Below, piece after piece: positions 1-17,123 of a stretch of 64,000 nucleotides of DNA (position 1 is its first letter; every line of letters starts with the position of its first letter). The notes beneath the pieces were generated by a model. That model ran no database searches. It saw only the letters and a program-made list of their open reading frames with translations, and was not told the DNA's origin. Source of the stretch: Diplosphaera chodatii (lineage: Eukaryota; Chlorophyta; Trebouxiophyceae; Prasiolales; Stichococcaceae); assembly GCA_032358165.1 (NCBI GenBank), contig JAALGY010000054.1, forward strand, positions 1,736,001 to 1,800,000, given 5' to 3'. The position numbers were made by a program, and so were the translations under genes.

Positions 1-1252
1 GCCACAAGAATTGCATCCACAGTGCGATACCTTCTGGCCATCTTGCCTGCTGCTCTGTCACCAATGCCGAGCCCGCGAATGCCGGCCTCCGGCTTACCTG
101 TTCAGTGTATCACATAAGGTTGGCGCACAGCTGCGAGTTTACAGCTCAGAAGCCCTGTGCATTTGTCATGCCTGAGAGTCACATGATGCCCACGTCGTGT
201 CGACCGCAATCTGATTTTGATGCTTGCATGTGGGACTGTAACGTCCAGTGACCAGTGAACTTTGCACCTGCCAACGCCAGGAAGGCGGCATGTGCAGAGG
301 CTGGAAAGCCGTGCTCCGTCTCGAAGCCAGCAGCGGTGACCAGATGGCAGCCAGTCGGGCATCTCGTGCTGGGGCGCAGCAGTTGCAGCCATGCCACGCG
401 GTGGCTCAGTACACCAGCGAAGTCCGAATCTGCGCTGGCCACGACCACCGACCACTGCCGCATGTCAACATCTGCCTCTGATTCTCCTGCAACATCAGCC
501 GCCGCGCAAAGAGCTCCAATGACATCGTCTGCTTCCCAGCCATTTGTGGCCTCGATCACGGTAAACCCCACTGCTCTGGCGACGCTGTGCAGGTAGTGCA
601 CTCTGGACTGCTGATGCTGCTGATCGCGCTGGGGCCTTGTCGCTTGTGCTGCCGCTCGCCGCCGCTGCGCCTTTGCATGCCGCTGTTTGCGGTATTCCGG
701 CACTGCCTCCTGCCGTGAGCTCCCTGATGTGCCCTGCTTGGGTGTGGATTGCATGTCAACCGCGTGGAGTCGCATCGCTGTAAGGGCCGCATGCGATGGT
801 TGCGGCCTCCTTAGCACTGCAATGCAAGCTACCTGGGGAGGATCGAAGACGGCGATGGACAGCTGTGGTTGCAGCAGGCTGCGCAGGAAAGCCAGCCAGG
901 CCTCGAAGGTTCTCTGCAGTGTGGCTCCCGCATGCTTGTAGGCACGTGCGTCTGCTGCAGACACACTGGCTCGGTTTGTGGCGTCTACAATGAGCACTGC
1001 CGAAGTGCTGATGCTCGACGTCCAAACCTCCTGCGCTTCAGCGGCCGCAGGATATTGCAGACACGCCGCTGTGCGTTGCAATGAGGCCAGTGACCGTTGC
1101 TTGGCAAGCGGGGTACGATTGCTGCGGCGGTCGTGTGGCCTGACTGGCGCTGCAATCAACCAATTCCTCAAGTGCGTTTGGTTGGCCAGCGGCGGGAGGC
1201 AAGGTGTACCGGAGGCAAAGCCAGCGGACAGGCTCCGGCAGCTGGGCAACAT
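1..1252 (-). CDS. 5'-3' exonuclease (PolI/FEN-like), probably organellar; 3' end outside window
   Basis: Two exons are visible: 268-1252 and 1-97, separated by a 170-base GT-AG intron (98-267) whose phase closes as Gly-Lys. Family hallmarks appear in order: the metal-binding strand VLIVDATN (about residue 90), the basic EYRKQRHAKAQ segment, the acidic GWEADDVIG motif, VVVASADSDF with two further metal-ligand Asp, and, across the intron, the helix-three-turn-helix DNA-binding motif GIRGLGIGDRAAGK. These proteins remove flaps or RNA primers from the 5' end of DNA. The Met at 1252 is preferred over the in-frame Met at 1333 because the following ~60 residues (MLPSCRSL...) are rich in Ser, Arg and Ala and poor in acids, like a transit peptide. 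Plants have similar organelle-targeted 5'-3' exonuclease family proteins. The rest of the C-terminus lies beyond base 1. Confidence 0.8.
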
Positions 1253-1533
1253 AAAGGTGGGCAGCAGCCAGTTCAGACCCACTGCAGCAGTGTGTGTGCA
1301 TGAGTGAGAACGCGTACACTGCAGTTCTGACAACCAGTGCTCTCATTGGCTGAAGGCAGAGGCTCGTAATAATCCCGCCCTTGAGCGCACCTCTGCTCTC
1401 AGCCGCTTTCTGCGTTGCAGCAGCCCACTGAATCGGAGCTATTGCACGTTCTGTCCACAGGAACAGTGCTGTATCAGCGTCCGGTGGGCAGGCGGCCGCG
1501 GAAACCGCGCCTGTCCAATTGGCGCCAAGCAAC
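1253..1533. promoter_or_regulatory. Divergent intergenic region, exonuclease (-) / Ca2+-ATPase (+)
   Basis: These 281 bases separate the two predicted start codons, so both promoters and 5' UTRs must lie here if the start choices are right. I see no clear TATA box or other recognisable element. Confidence 0.4.
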
Positions 1534-7901
<6,368 letters not shown>

Positions 7902-8450
7902 CGGCTGGCAGTGGGGCGTGCTGCTGGGCACAGCAGACTTCAGGCACGGGCGTGCTGCTGGGCACAGAACCTTGTCGCAAGTGTCTCAGGCAGGGGCAGC
8001 AGCCTGCCTCGCTGTCGATGGCGCGGTTGAATGGACAGGGTGTTGCTGCCGATTGGCTGTGTGGCCGCATCTAACAATAACATTGACACTGCAATATATT
8101 GTTTGGCCGCCTGTAGCGGCGGCAATCTTGCACCCAAACTGTTGACTGCGTCAGCTTTTCAGGGGCCATCAGCGATCTCGACTATGGCAACATGTCTGTA
8201 GACCAGGAGCCACCTCTGTAACCCAAGGCGCCCATCGCCGTGCGTGTGTTGTGCTATGGATCCACAGCAGACGCCAGAAGCTGCTGGAAGCACCCATGCA
8301 GGGTATAGGACAGCCACCCGTGGCTCAGTGCCGGAGGTGTCCCGCTCTCAGCATCGAGAAACGTCAACATCAAGCTCAAACTGCGCCGTTCAATTTGCTT
8401 TGCACCGCCAGTTGTTGATACACACAGAGAGTACGCAGCAGATTGCACTC
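7902..8450. other. 3' UTR of the Ca2+-ATPase and HSP70B upstream region
   Basis: No gene is seen here. A 20-base direct repeat (7914-7933 and 7948-7967) lies just after the Ca2+-ATPase stop. A TGTAA at 8217-8221 is the best candidate polyadenylation signal for the upstream gene. The reading frame of HSP70B stays open upstream to 8244, but that part (Gln/Thr/Ser-rich, not transit-peptide-like) is read as 5' UTR. Confidence 0.5.
8276..8290 (+). promoter_or_regulatory. Possible imperfect heat-shock element upstream of HSP70B
   Basis: The bases AGAAG-CTGCT-GGAAG give two correctly spaced nGAAn units with a degenerate middle unit, 160 bases before the chosen HSP70B start. HSF-binding elements are expected at HSP70B promoters in green algae, but one imperfect match may be chance. 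Confidence 0.25.
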
Positions 8451-10547
8451 ATGCAGACAATGAATATGCAACGAGCACACACGCCGGCGGCCAATGGCTT
8501 CGCGGCCTCCCGCCTGGGCGCCCGCCGGGGCCTGCCCGCACGCCACTTCGGTGCCTCAGCACCCTTGGCAGCTCCCTGCAAAGCCGCGCGCCGTAGCGCC
8601 AACCGGCAGTCAGTCGTGAAGGCTGAGAAGGTTGTTGGCGTGGATTTGGGCACAACCAACAGCGCTGTGGCGGCCATGGAGGGTGGCAAGCCCACCATCG
8701 TCAGCAACCAGGAGGGCGCCCGCACGACGCCCTCCGTTGTGGCGTTCACAAAGACCGGCGACCGCCTGGTTGGCCAGATTGCAAAGCGCCAGGCGGTGGT
8801 GAACCCCGAGAACACCTTCTTCTCAGTGAAGCGCTTCATCGGCCGCAAGATGGACGAGGTCAAGGATGAGAGCAAGCAGGTACCATACCGCCTCATCAAC
8901 GACTCCACTGGCAACGTCAAGATTGCCTCAGCACACGCAGCCAAGGAGTTTGCGCCAGAGGAGATCAGCGCACTGGTGCTTCGGAAACTGACCGATGATG
9001 CCGCCAAGTTCCTGGGCGACAAGGTCACGAAGGCAGTCATCACAGTGCCAGCATACTTCAACGATTCGCAGCGCCAGGCGACCAAGGACGCTGGCCGCAT
9101 CGCAGGCCTGGATGTGCTGCGCATCATCAACGAGCCGACAGCAGCGTCGCTCGCATATGGCTTTGACAAGAAGTCAAATGAGACGATCCTGGTGTTCGAT
9201 CTGGGTGGTGGCACTTTCGATGTGTCTGTGCTGGAGGTGGGCGATGGCGTGTTTGAGGTGCTGTCCACTTCGGGTGACACACACCTGGGTGGTGACGACT
9301 TTGACAAGCGCATTGTGGACTACCTGGCTGATGACTTCCAGAAGAACGAGGGCATTGACCTGCGCAAGGACCGCCAGGCACTGCAGCGGCTGACAGAGGC
9401 AGCAGAGAAGGCGAAGATCGAGCTGTCGAACCTGAGCAGCACCAGCATCAGCCTGCCGTTCATCACGGCGACAGCCGACGGACCCAAGCACATTGACAGC
9501 ACGCTGTCCCGCGCTAAGTTCGAGCAGCTGTGCTCCGACCTGCTTGACAGGTGCCGGGTGCCAGTGGAGGCAGCGCTGCGGGATGCCAAGCTGGACCTGA
9601 ACGACCTGAACGAGGTCATCCTGGTCGGCGGCTCCACCCGTATCCCCGCCGTCATTGACCTGGTGTCGAAGCTGGCAAAGAAGGAGCCCAATGTCAGCGT
9701 GAACCCCGACGAGGTGGTGGCGCTGGGTGCTGCTGTGCAGGCCGGCGTGCTGGCTGGCGAGGTGTCAGACATCGTGCTGCTGGATGTGACGCCGCTCAGC
9801 CTGGGCCTGGAGACGCTGGGTGGCGTCATGACCAAGCTCATCCCGCGCAACACCACGCTGCCCACCAGCAAGTCAGAGACCTTCTCAACAGCCGCTGACG
9901 GCCAGACCTCTGTGGAGATCAATGTGCTGCAGGGTGAGCGTGAGTTTGTGAGGGACAACAAGTCGCTGGGCAACTTCCGCCTGGACGGCATCCCCACAGC
10001 GCCCCGCGGCGTCCCGCAGATCGAGGTCAAGTTTGACATCGACGCCAATGGCATCCTGTCAGTCAGCGCAACGGACAAGGGCAGCCAGCGGCAGACAGAC
10101 ATCAAGATCACCGGCGCCTCCACACTCTCCAGCGATGAGGTGGACCGCATGGTGTCAGACGCAGAGAAGTTCAGCGAGGAGGACAAGAAGCAGCGGGAGG
10201 CTGTGGACATCCGGAACTCGGGCGACAGCCTGGTGTACCAGGTGCAGAAGCAGATCAAGGAGCTGGGCGACAAGGTGCCGGCGGACACCGTGTCCAAGGT
10301 GGAGGCCAAGGTTAAGGAGCTGGAGGAGGCGCTCAAGGGCGAGGACACCGACAAGATCAAGGCGGCCACGGAGGCTCTCCAAACAGAGACCATGGAGATG
10401 GGCAAGGCCATGTACAGCCAGCCAGGCGCCTCGGGGCCTGACCCCTCGGCAGCAGGCGGAGCCCCGGGCGGCGATGCAGGCAGCGCCAGTGCCGGCGCCG
10501 ACAATGTTGTGGACGCCGAGTTCACAGAGTCAGACGACAAGAAGTGA
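8451..10547 (+). CDS. HSP70B: Chloroplast HSP70 (HSP70B), DnaK-type chaperone, intronless, ~698 aa
   Basis: ATP-dependent stromal chaperone that folds and remodels plastid proteins with a DnaJ-type co-chaperone and a GrpE-type exchange factor. A ~56-residue Ala/Arg-rich leader without acidic residues precedes [11 protein letters not shown] (phosphate-1 loop, about residue 63). Then come [27 protein letters not shown] and [13 protein letters not shown] of the ATPase domain, the substrate-binding domain ([13 protein letters not shown]) and a helical lid. The C-terminus [13 protein letters not shown] is the plastid/cyanobacterial type rather than EEVD (cytosol) or HDEL (ER). ATG 8451 is chosen because it starts the leader; ATGs at 8460 and 8466 are alternatives. 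The whole frame is one exon, unlike the other recognised genes here. Length is close to Chlamydomonas HSP70B (about 679). Confidence 0.95.
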   Translation: MQTMNMQRAHTPAANGFAASRLGARRGLPARHFGASAPLAAPCKAARRSANRQSVVKAEKVVGVDLGTTNSAVAAMEGGKPTIVSNQEGARTTPSVVAFTKTGDRLVGQIAKRQAVVNPENTFFSVKRFIGRKMDEVKDESKQVPYRLINDSTGNVKIASAHAAKEFAPEEISALVLRKLTDDAAKFLGDKVTKAVITVPAYFNDSQRQATKDAGRIAGLDVLRIINEPTAASLAYGFDKKSNETILVFDLGGGTFDVSVLEVGDGVFEVLSTSGDTHLGGDDFDKRIVDYLADDFQKNEGIDLRKDRQALQRLTEAAEKAKIELSNLSSTSISLPFITATADGPKHIDSTLSRAKFEQLCSDLLDRCRVPVEAALRDAKLDLNDLNEVILVGGSTRIPAVIDLVSKLAKKEPNVSVNPDEVVALGAAVQAGVLAGEVSDIVLLDVTPLSLGLETLGGVMTKLIPRNTTLPTSKSETFSTAADGQTSVEINVLQGEREFVRDNKSLGNFRLDGIPTAPRGVPQIEVKFDIDANGILSVSATDKGSQRQTDIKITGASTLSSDEVDRMVSDAEKFSEEDKKQREAVDIRNSGDSLVYQVQKQIKELGDKVPADTVSKVEAKVKELEEALKGEDTDKIKAATEALQTETMEMGKAMYSQPGASGPDPSAAGGAPGGDAGSASAGADNVVDAEFTESDDKK

Positions 10548-11054
10548 GGTGTCTTGGGGGTTATGAATGCATCTGGGGGTTATGAATGCATCTGGCAGGG
10601 ACATGTGACACAAGCGTTCAGCCAGCAGCAGCATGCATGCAGGCGGCATGGTGGTTGTGCAGCTTCTGTTGTACATGCTACTTGCGTGGCAGGCACATAG
10701 CAAAGGCAGCTTACCAGATTCGAAAGTGTTTTGAGCTGGTGGGACCGCCTTGTTCAAACCGCTGGCAGTTGCCGAACACCCAGAGATGTCCACAGATTCG
10801 ATTGATAGCAGTTGGAGAACGTCAACAGTTTGATTCTTGCTGGGCGGTTTTTGCACAGTGTAATGGTTCACAAAGCACCGCCAGCACACCCCAAGCACGG
10901 TTGTGAGCACATGTGATTTGCACCACTTGGCGGAAAACCTGGCGGCCGGTCGGATGCTAGCCTTGCACGATTCTCAATTGGGATCGTCTCCTGCACATCC
11001 AGCAGAACGCCAACATTCTGTAGGTTCACACTCACAACCGCAAACAGGTCCACT
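10548..11054. other. Intergenic: HSP70B 3' UTR and H2A promoter
   Basis: No gene is seen. A perfect 19-base tandem duplication starts eight bases after the HSP70B stop (10555-10573, 10574-10592). A TGTAA occurs at about 10858, a possible polyadenylation signal about 310 bases past the stop. No recognisable H2A promoter element was identified. Confidence 0.45.
10555..10592 (+). repeat. Two perfect 19-bp tandem copies in the HSP70B 3' UTR
   Basis: The unit tgggggttatgaatgcatc is repeated exactly twice in tandem immediately after the stop codon. Confidence 0.9.
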
Positions 11055-12076
11055 ATGCCAGGACGAGGCAAAGCCGCTGCGAGTCCCCGCTCTACACAAG
11101 GTCTGACTGCCCTTTGCAAACCGCTGCATTGTGCATGTCCGCATACGGTATCTGCGAAATGCGTTCGACACACTGTGACGGTCTCTCATTGTTCCTGCGT
11201 GGCAATCTCACAACCTCTCGTGTGGACTGCGTACACCAGTGACGCAGAGCAGCAAGGTCAGCGAACACTACACCGTTGCATGCACATCGAAGACTGGTGC
11301 TTGCAACTACGAACTGGTGGTACAGTTTGAGGCCCTGCAGCATTCGTTGGGGTCGCTGCAGCAGTACCTGACCTTGGTCCCGATGCTTTGATGCAGGCAG
11401 GGCTGCAGTTCCCCGTCAGCCGCATCAGACGGTTTGAATTAGACCCTTGCAGTTGATGCTCGGATTCTGCAGCATCCTGGTCACGAACAACGGCCAGGAG
11501 TTGTGTTCGGTGATGCAGGTATTTGAAGAAGGGCAAGTATGCACAGAGAATGGCAGCAGGCACGCCAGTGTACCTGGCGGCAGTGCTGGAGTACCTGGCA
11601 GGTCCATTACTGTGCAACTGCCTTCGAGCATGTGGGCTGCCTTACTTGTGCAGTGTGGTAGAATGCATTGCATGCATGGCTGATGCACATCCAACTCGTT
11701 GTTGCACATAATGCTGTGCCAGCAGTCATGCTGCTGTTCCGCTGTGTGCAGCTGAGGTACTGGAGCTGGCGGGCAACGCTGCCCGGGACAACAAGAAGCG
11801 CCGCATCAGCCCGCGCCACATCCAGCTGGCGGTGCGCAATGACGAGGAACTCAGCAAGCTGCTGGACGGGTACGTGGTGGTAGCTGCTTTGCATTCCCGA
11901 CCTTTGCCGGTGTCTGCCGTTGTGCATGCAGCAACCATTTACACCTGGGCTGCAGCGTGACAATTGCGGAAGGCGGCGTTCTGCCGCACATTCATGCCGT
12001 GCTGCTGCCGAAGCCAAGGAAGGCTAAGCAGCAGGGTTCGGGGCACCTGCCTGGCGGGACTGACGACGGTTACTAG
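11055..12076 (+). CDS. Histone H2A, five exons, ~132 aa
   Basis: Core histone that pairs with H2B in nucleosomes. Exons: 11055-11100, 11401-11431, 11519-11601, 11752-11869, 11956-12076; phases close. The assembled protein starts [13 protein letters not shown] and contains [69 protein letters not shown] (acidic-patch region) and [14 protein letters not shown], which is the full histone fold and docking domain. Relative to canonical H2A one residue is missing before GLQFPV. The tail ends GTDDGY, so there is no SQ(E/D)-hydrophobic motif and it is not an evident H2A.X. Four introns, one flanking a 31-nt microexon, are unusual for an S-phase H2A and suggest a replacement-type gene with a polyadenylated mRNA. 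That last point is inference. Confidence 0.88.
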
Positions 12077-12668
12077 TGTGGCAGCAGGGCAGCAGATGAG
12101 GGTGTCTGGTCGTCGACTGCCAGGAACATACTTTCACATTTGACACGTTGCCAGTGGCAATAATCAACGTCAGCAGTGTGCAGTCCCAAGCTGTCAGCAG
12201 TGGTGGTAGTGCGCACAGTGTGTGTATGCAGTTGATGGCACTGCGCCAGCGCAAATATCTGTCGACTCGGAACCCTTGCAAGACGCACTCTCAGACCTAG
12301 TCTCAGGACAGCCTGTACAATACCATGCACCTTGCACCTGGCACCCTGCCCAAGTAACCCTGAAAGTCAATCTGCTGCACGATCCAGTCAGCATGACACA
12401 GCATCATGAGTCATGGCCACAGCTTCGAGGACAGGAGGAGCAGCGGTGCAGCACTCTTTCTTCTGCCGATCGCACTGATCTATGTGCTCAGACAGTCACC
12501 TTGCGCTCCGACGTCAAAGTTATTGCCCACATCTGACGCGAGTTCGTTGCTGCATATACAAGCTCAACGTAGGCACTCCTGCAGGAGACCCGGCACATCA
12601 TCCAGCTGGTATTCTGCTGTGATTGACCATAGTCTGTAGCTGGACAACAGAGCAGAACCTGGGATCGG
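12077..12668. other. Intergenic, nothing recognised
   Basis: This stretch between H2A and the HAD phosphatase holds only short frames without family similarity. It should contain the H2A 3' UTR and the next promoter. No TGTAA was noticed close to the H2A stop. Confidence 0.4.
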
Positions 12669-14673
12669 ATGCAGACCCTGCAGAGCTGCGGGGTTGTGCA
12701 GCTGAGAGCGCCCACCTCTGCTAGACGCTGCGTGCAGGTGATGCAGCTAAACGGTGTGTAGCTCCTGACCATCACACACCTGAAATGTGCATATTTTACT
12801 GCGTCTAGTTTGGCAACGTTGGCAATTGTTGCTGCAGATTGCGCAGCGCCGGACTGCCAGGCGTGCGGCAGCGTCAGCAGTAACATGCAAGCTAGATGCT
12901 AAAGACATCAAGTTGATCGCTACTGATGTGGATGGGACGTTGCTGAACCACAAGCAGGAGCTCACGGAGCGCACCGCACGTGCTTTCCAGACAGCAGCCA
13001 GCCTCGGCATCAAAGTGCGTAGTGGATGGTCCATGGCAACTGTACAAGAAGTTGATGTGCAGGTCAGAGAGGTGTCACTGGCTGTGTGCTCACACTGGGT
13101 CACCACTGGATCAGGTAGTGGTGGCGACCGGCAAAGCCAAGGGGCCATGGGCAGAGATTCTTCCACGGATAGGGCCACCTGTTGCCGGCGTCTTCACGCA
13201 GGTGCAGCATGTGCCTGCATGCGAGGCTCGTCCTTCACGTTACACGGCTGGGCACAAGGCTGGGCGTTGGTGGCGTGGCCTTGAGTACATGGCGTATGCA
13301 TTGCCACTGGCTGAAAGGAAGCTGTTGCCTGAGCACCCTGGCGTGTTCGTGCAGGGCCTGATCATTATGGATGCTGCTGGCGAGGTACTGTACTCCAGAG
13401 ACTTGGAGCGCGAGATCGCAGTCGAGGGCCTTGCGCTAGCACGTTCGATGGGTGCGTCATGATCTTGCACCTCTACAACTGGCTGAGAGGCCATGTGATC
13501 TGTGACCGTGCGATGCCAGCATGAAACATTCGCACTTATGCATGGCCTCATGATGCACGCACACTGCTGATCTACGCAAGCATGTCGTTCACTGTTGCTG
13601 CTCAACTGCAGGCCTGACGTTTGCGGCGTACTCTGGTGACCGCGTGTTCTCGAACGTGAGCCCGTGGCCGCCAGCGGGCATCTCAACAGCCACGTCCTGC
13701 GCATGAGTGTCGGACACGACTGGCTCACCATGAGCAGCAAGAGCATGTTGTGCACCGAAGCCTCAAGTGGACTGACGCAGGTCATTGATGAGCACACGGA
13801 CAGGCTTGTGTGGTATGGCGAGCCGGTTCCTGAGCTGGCTGAGGATCTTGAGGCTATCATGGGCACCAGTGTGCCCATTCAGAAATACATCCTGCTGGCG
13901 CCAGTAGACGTCATGCAGGTATGTGCTCTGTTGGTCCATGTCCCTGCAATGTGCGCACCTCGTGATAGGTTCCTGCAGACTGTTATCCTGCATGATGTGG
14001 CCCGAGTACGATGTGCATCCTGTAGACAGCTGCTGTCCGCTTCTGCTTGCAGGAGCAGAGACCGGCCATCGAGTCAGCACTTGGCGACCGTGCCCACATC
14101 ACAACTGCACTGCCGGGCATGCTCGAGGTGCGGCAAACCACCTGCAACCTTGCACCAAAATGCGAGGGTCAGCTAGAGGGCATGACACCCTGTGATGTTG
14201 GCAAGCTTCACCGACACACATGGACACTAGATAGCAATTTCCGTCTTTGGCTGTCGCAGATCCTGCCACAGGGCGCTTCTAAGGGTGATGGGCTGCGGCG
14301 ACTGCTGGAAATGCTAGATATCGACCCGAAGAACGTCATGGCGATGGGTGACGGCGAGAACGACGTGGAGATGGCGCAAATGGTGCGGATTCATTGGTCC
14401 TGGCACAGCGCTGCAATGCCAAGGGTCTGAAGCACTGGATCAATTGCCATTGCACCGGAGAGGCATCTAGTTAGCCTTCGGTGGCGGAAAGTTGTTCAGC
14501 TGACCATCTTGATGACCATGTTGTAGGTGGGTCTGGCGGTCGCGATGGGCAACGCGGTGCCGGAGCTTCGAGCGGTTGCGGATGTGGTGGTCAGCACCAA
14601 CGACGAGGAGGGTGTTGCGGAGGCGATAGAGCGCTTCGTGCTCGAGCCCCTGGGCGCGCTGGCCAGTGCATGA
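12669..14673 (+). CDS. Cof-type HAD-superfamily (IIB) phosphatase, probably plastid, nine exons, 318 aa
   Basis: Likely hydrolyses a small phosphorylated metabolite (sugar phosphates or pyridoxal phosphate are typical of Cof/YbiV-like enzymes); the substrate cannot be read from sequence. Exons: 12669-12737, 12838-13014, 13115-13201, 13355-13451, 13612-13655, 13781-13918, 14053-14127, 14260-14382, 14527-14673; all phases close. HAD motif I is IATDVDGTLL (nucleophile Asp about 53, acid/base Asp about 55). Motif II is VVVATGK, where the usual Ser/Thr is the Thr. The Cof cap domain follows, then LPQGASKGDGLRRLL with the motif III Lys, and motif IV MAMGDGENDVEM. The first exon encodes MQTLQSCGVVQLRAPTSARR, joined to IAQRRTARRAAASA: basic, hydroxylated and acid-free, as in algal plastid or mitochondrial transit peptides. 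A TGTAA lies 34 bases after the stop. Confidence 0.88.
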
Positions 14674-14706
14674 TGCGTGCAGCCATGACCACCCAGGGCC
14701 TTCAGT

Positions 14707-14711
14707 TGTAA
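14707..14711 (+). terminator. TGTAA polyadenylation signal of the HAD gene
   Basis: TGTAA is the usual poly(A) signal of volvocine and related green algae, and this one sits 34 bases downstream of the stop codon. Confidence 0.55.
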
Positions 14712-15048
14712 ATCTGTATACCAATTGCCGTGTGTAGATCAACGAAAGCACCGTATGGTGTCGTCTCTCTTGACTGAGCAGCCATGCATACACATCAATG
14801 GTCGGCATTGTAATGTCAATTTGTTTCAATGATTTTGTGCCGGCATTAGATTAGGGTTTACAGCACTGCACAAGATTGCGTCCGCAAACGTATCTCCTGA
14901 TAGTTTGAGAGCCAGGCGTGCACAGCATGCACCGGCCGTCCCTCCTGTACGCTTCTCTGTTGCAATTGTGCCGCTTGAGCGCGGTGGGTGGCGATGCGGG
15001 CCGCTGGCACCCGGTGTCCTTGCATATCCAGCGCATAAGTCTTGCGGC
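14712..15048. other. Intergenic, nothing recognised
   Basis: The stretch contains a second TGTAA near 14810 and a frame open from 14905 that joins the proposed first exon of the next gene but has no ATG before 15049. Confidence 0.35.
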
Positions 15049-17091
15049 ATGACCGCCCTGGCGCACGCCGCCAGCAGCACGGTGTTGTTGCCGCTGCCGC
15101 ACATGCAGGTGGGCTGGTGTCAGTGTAGGGCGTCGGCGGTTCCGAAAGCGGTCAAAAGGGTCAACCTCGGCACCGCTTTTTGGTGCTTTGGTGCACTTTT
15201 GTCCGACACGCCGAGGGGCACCCCCTCACCGCCTCGACCGCTTGTGCAGCGTACGGCTGAAACTCGAGCCACTGCTTCACACATATGAGCAGTGGGTGCA
15301 AACATGAGCGCCTCGGCGCTAGATATGGGTGACATCGTGGCAAACCCGCACACTCGACCGCAAGTTTCCGAAACGCAGCATCCCGCGCGGCCCCGTCGCC
15401 TCGCCCGCCGGCGACACCGGAAGCTCACTGTTGTAGATGCCGTGCCCGATCATGAGCTGCTGGTCCACTCGTCCCGCAGGGAGGCAAGTGCGGGCTAGGG
15501 CCGAGCTTCTGGTCCAGTCCACTGCAACAGGACAGCGACCTGAAGCGTGGCCAGGTGCCAGCGGGCGCCAGCAAGGCAGCAGATGTTCAGCAGGCGCAGG
15601 CGGAGGACACAGCGGAGCTGCGGCGGGGCTCAAATGAGTCGTCCCACGAGCAGGTGGCCGGCATCCCGCAGCTGGCAGCCTTCAGCGACTTGACCCGCAA
15701 GCGGTCAGCCGCGCAGCGCTCGATGCAGTCCCTGGACGATCTGCTGTGGGCGCGGCGCTCAGGCCAGGTGCGCCGTGTTGGCCGCCCGCTTTGTCACCGC
15801 CCTCGCAACAACTTCGCGACGCTTGACCTTGCCGGACATGCCCAGTCAGCAACAGGTTCGCACCGCGAGCTGCGGCGCCCACCTGCACCGTTGTCATGAT
15901 GAGGCTGGAGCGGAGATCTGACTGTGCCTGTGCTTGTGCGATTGCAGGATGGGTGCAGCCTGCTGGAGGCGTCCAGCGTGGGCACCTTCACGCGGGGCCT
16001 GGAGCGCATCGCCAACCAGATGCCCACGCCGGCGCGCAACCCCAACGAGAAGGACGAGTACCTGATGCGGCTGCTGGGCGGGCCGCGGGGCTCGGGGCCC
16101 CTGCCCGAGGGCGCCGCCGCGCTGCAGCTGCCGCCGCCGCTGCCGCTGGCCACCCCGCAGCCGCCGGCGCCGCTGAGGGCGCCGTCCGCCCCCAGCGCCG
16201 CGCCCAGCAGCCTGCCGCAGGCGTCCAGCATGACGCAGCTGCCGGCGAGGACCGGCAGCACCTGCGGCGGCAGCGCCACCAGGGACTCCCAGGCGGCCCG
16301 GCTGGCCGCGCACCTGGCCGGGGCGTCGGCGGCGGAGGCCGCGCAGCCGGGGGCCGCCCCGCAGTGGCCGTCGGGCAGCGCTTCCGCCGCCGGCCGCGCC
16401 CTGGCGCCGGCGGCCCGCACGCAGCAGCGGCTGGGCCTGGGGGGCTACCGCCGCGCACGCGAGGCGCTGCTCTCGCAGCAGGGCGAGTTCAACTCACAGG
16501 TGTGAAGCGGGATGACATACCTCAGTGGTGTGCAGAGTCTCACCCTGGCATGTTTGCTGCCTCCGTGCGGCGCTATCTGTTCACTGACAAGATAACCCTG
16601 CATGTCGGTGCATATCTGGGCAGCTGCTGCCACATTCCTTATAATCACCCTTGCCTTGTGATTTGTCTGGAACCCCAGCCACTGACACTTCTGCTCGCCC
16701 TGCAGATCTTTGCGCTCCACGCCGCGATGCGCCGGCAGCGCCAGCTGGTGGCCGCGTGCGAGGAGCCTGAACTGTATCAGATGGCACTGGCGCGTGTGCT
16801 GGCTGCAGCACCGCCGGCCGCCGCCAAGTCGTCACCCCCAGCACACGCTGCTGACGCCGCAGCACCAATCAAGCCCGCCGCTGCGATCAAGGCAGCACCT
16901 GTCGTGCACACCGCCCGGCCGACTGCTCAGCCGGCACAGCCGCTGCCAACGCCACAGCAGCAGCTGCAGCAGGCTGTGTTGCAGCAGCAGGGCAGCTCAT
17001 CTCCGCAGCAGCCCGCACAGCAGCAGCAGCTGCAGCCGCAGCAGCAGCTCGTGCACGGCATGCAGCAGCAGCCGTCACTGATGCTGATGAT

Positions 17092-17123
<32 letters not shown>

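Noticed and set aside
8390..10540. Long antisense frames (307 and 406 codons) opposite HSP70B
   Set aside because: They mirror the GC-rich codon pattern of HSP70B on the other strand, have Ser/Arg-rich composition and no family similarity.
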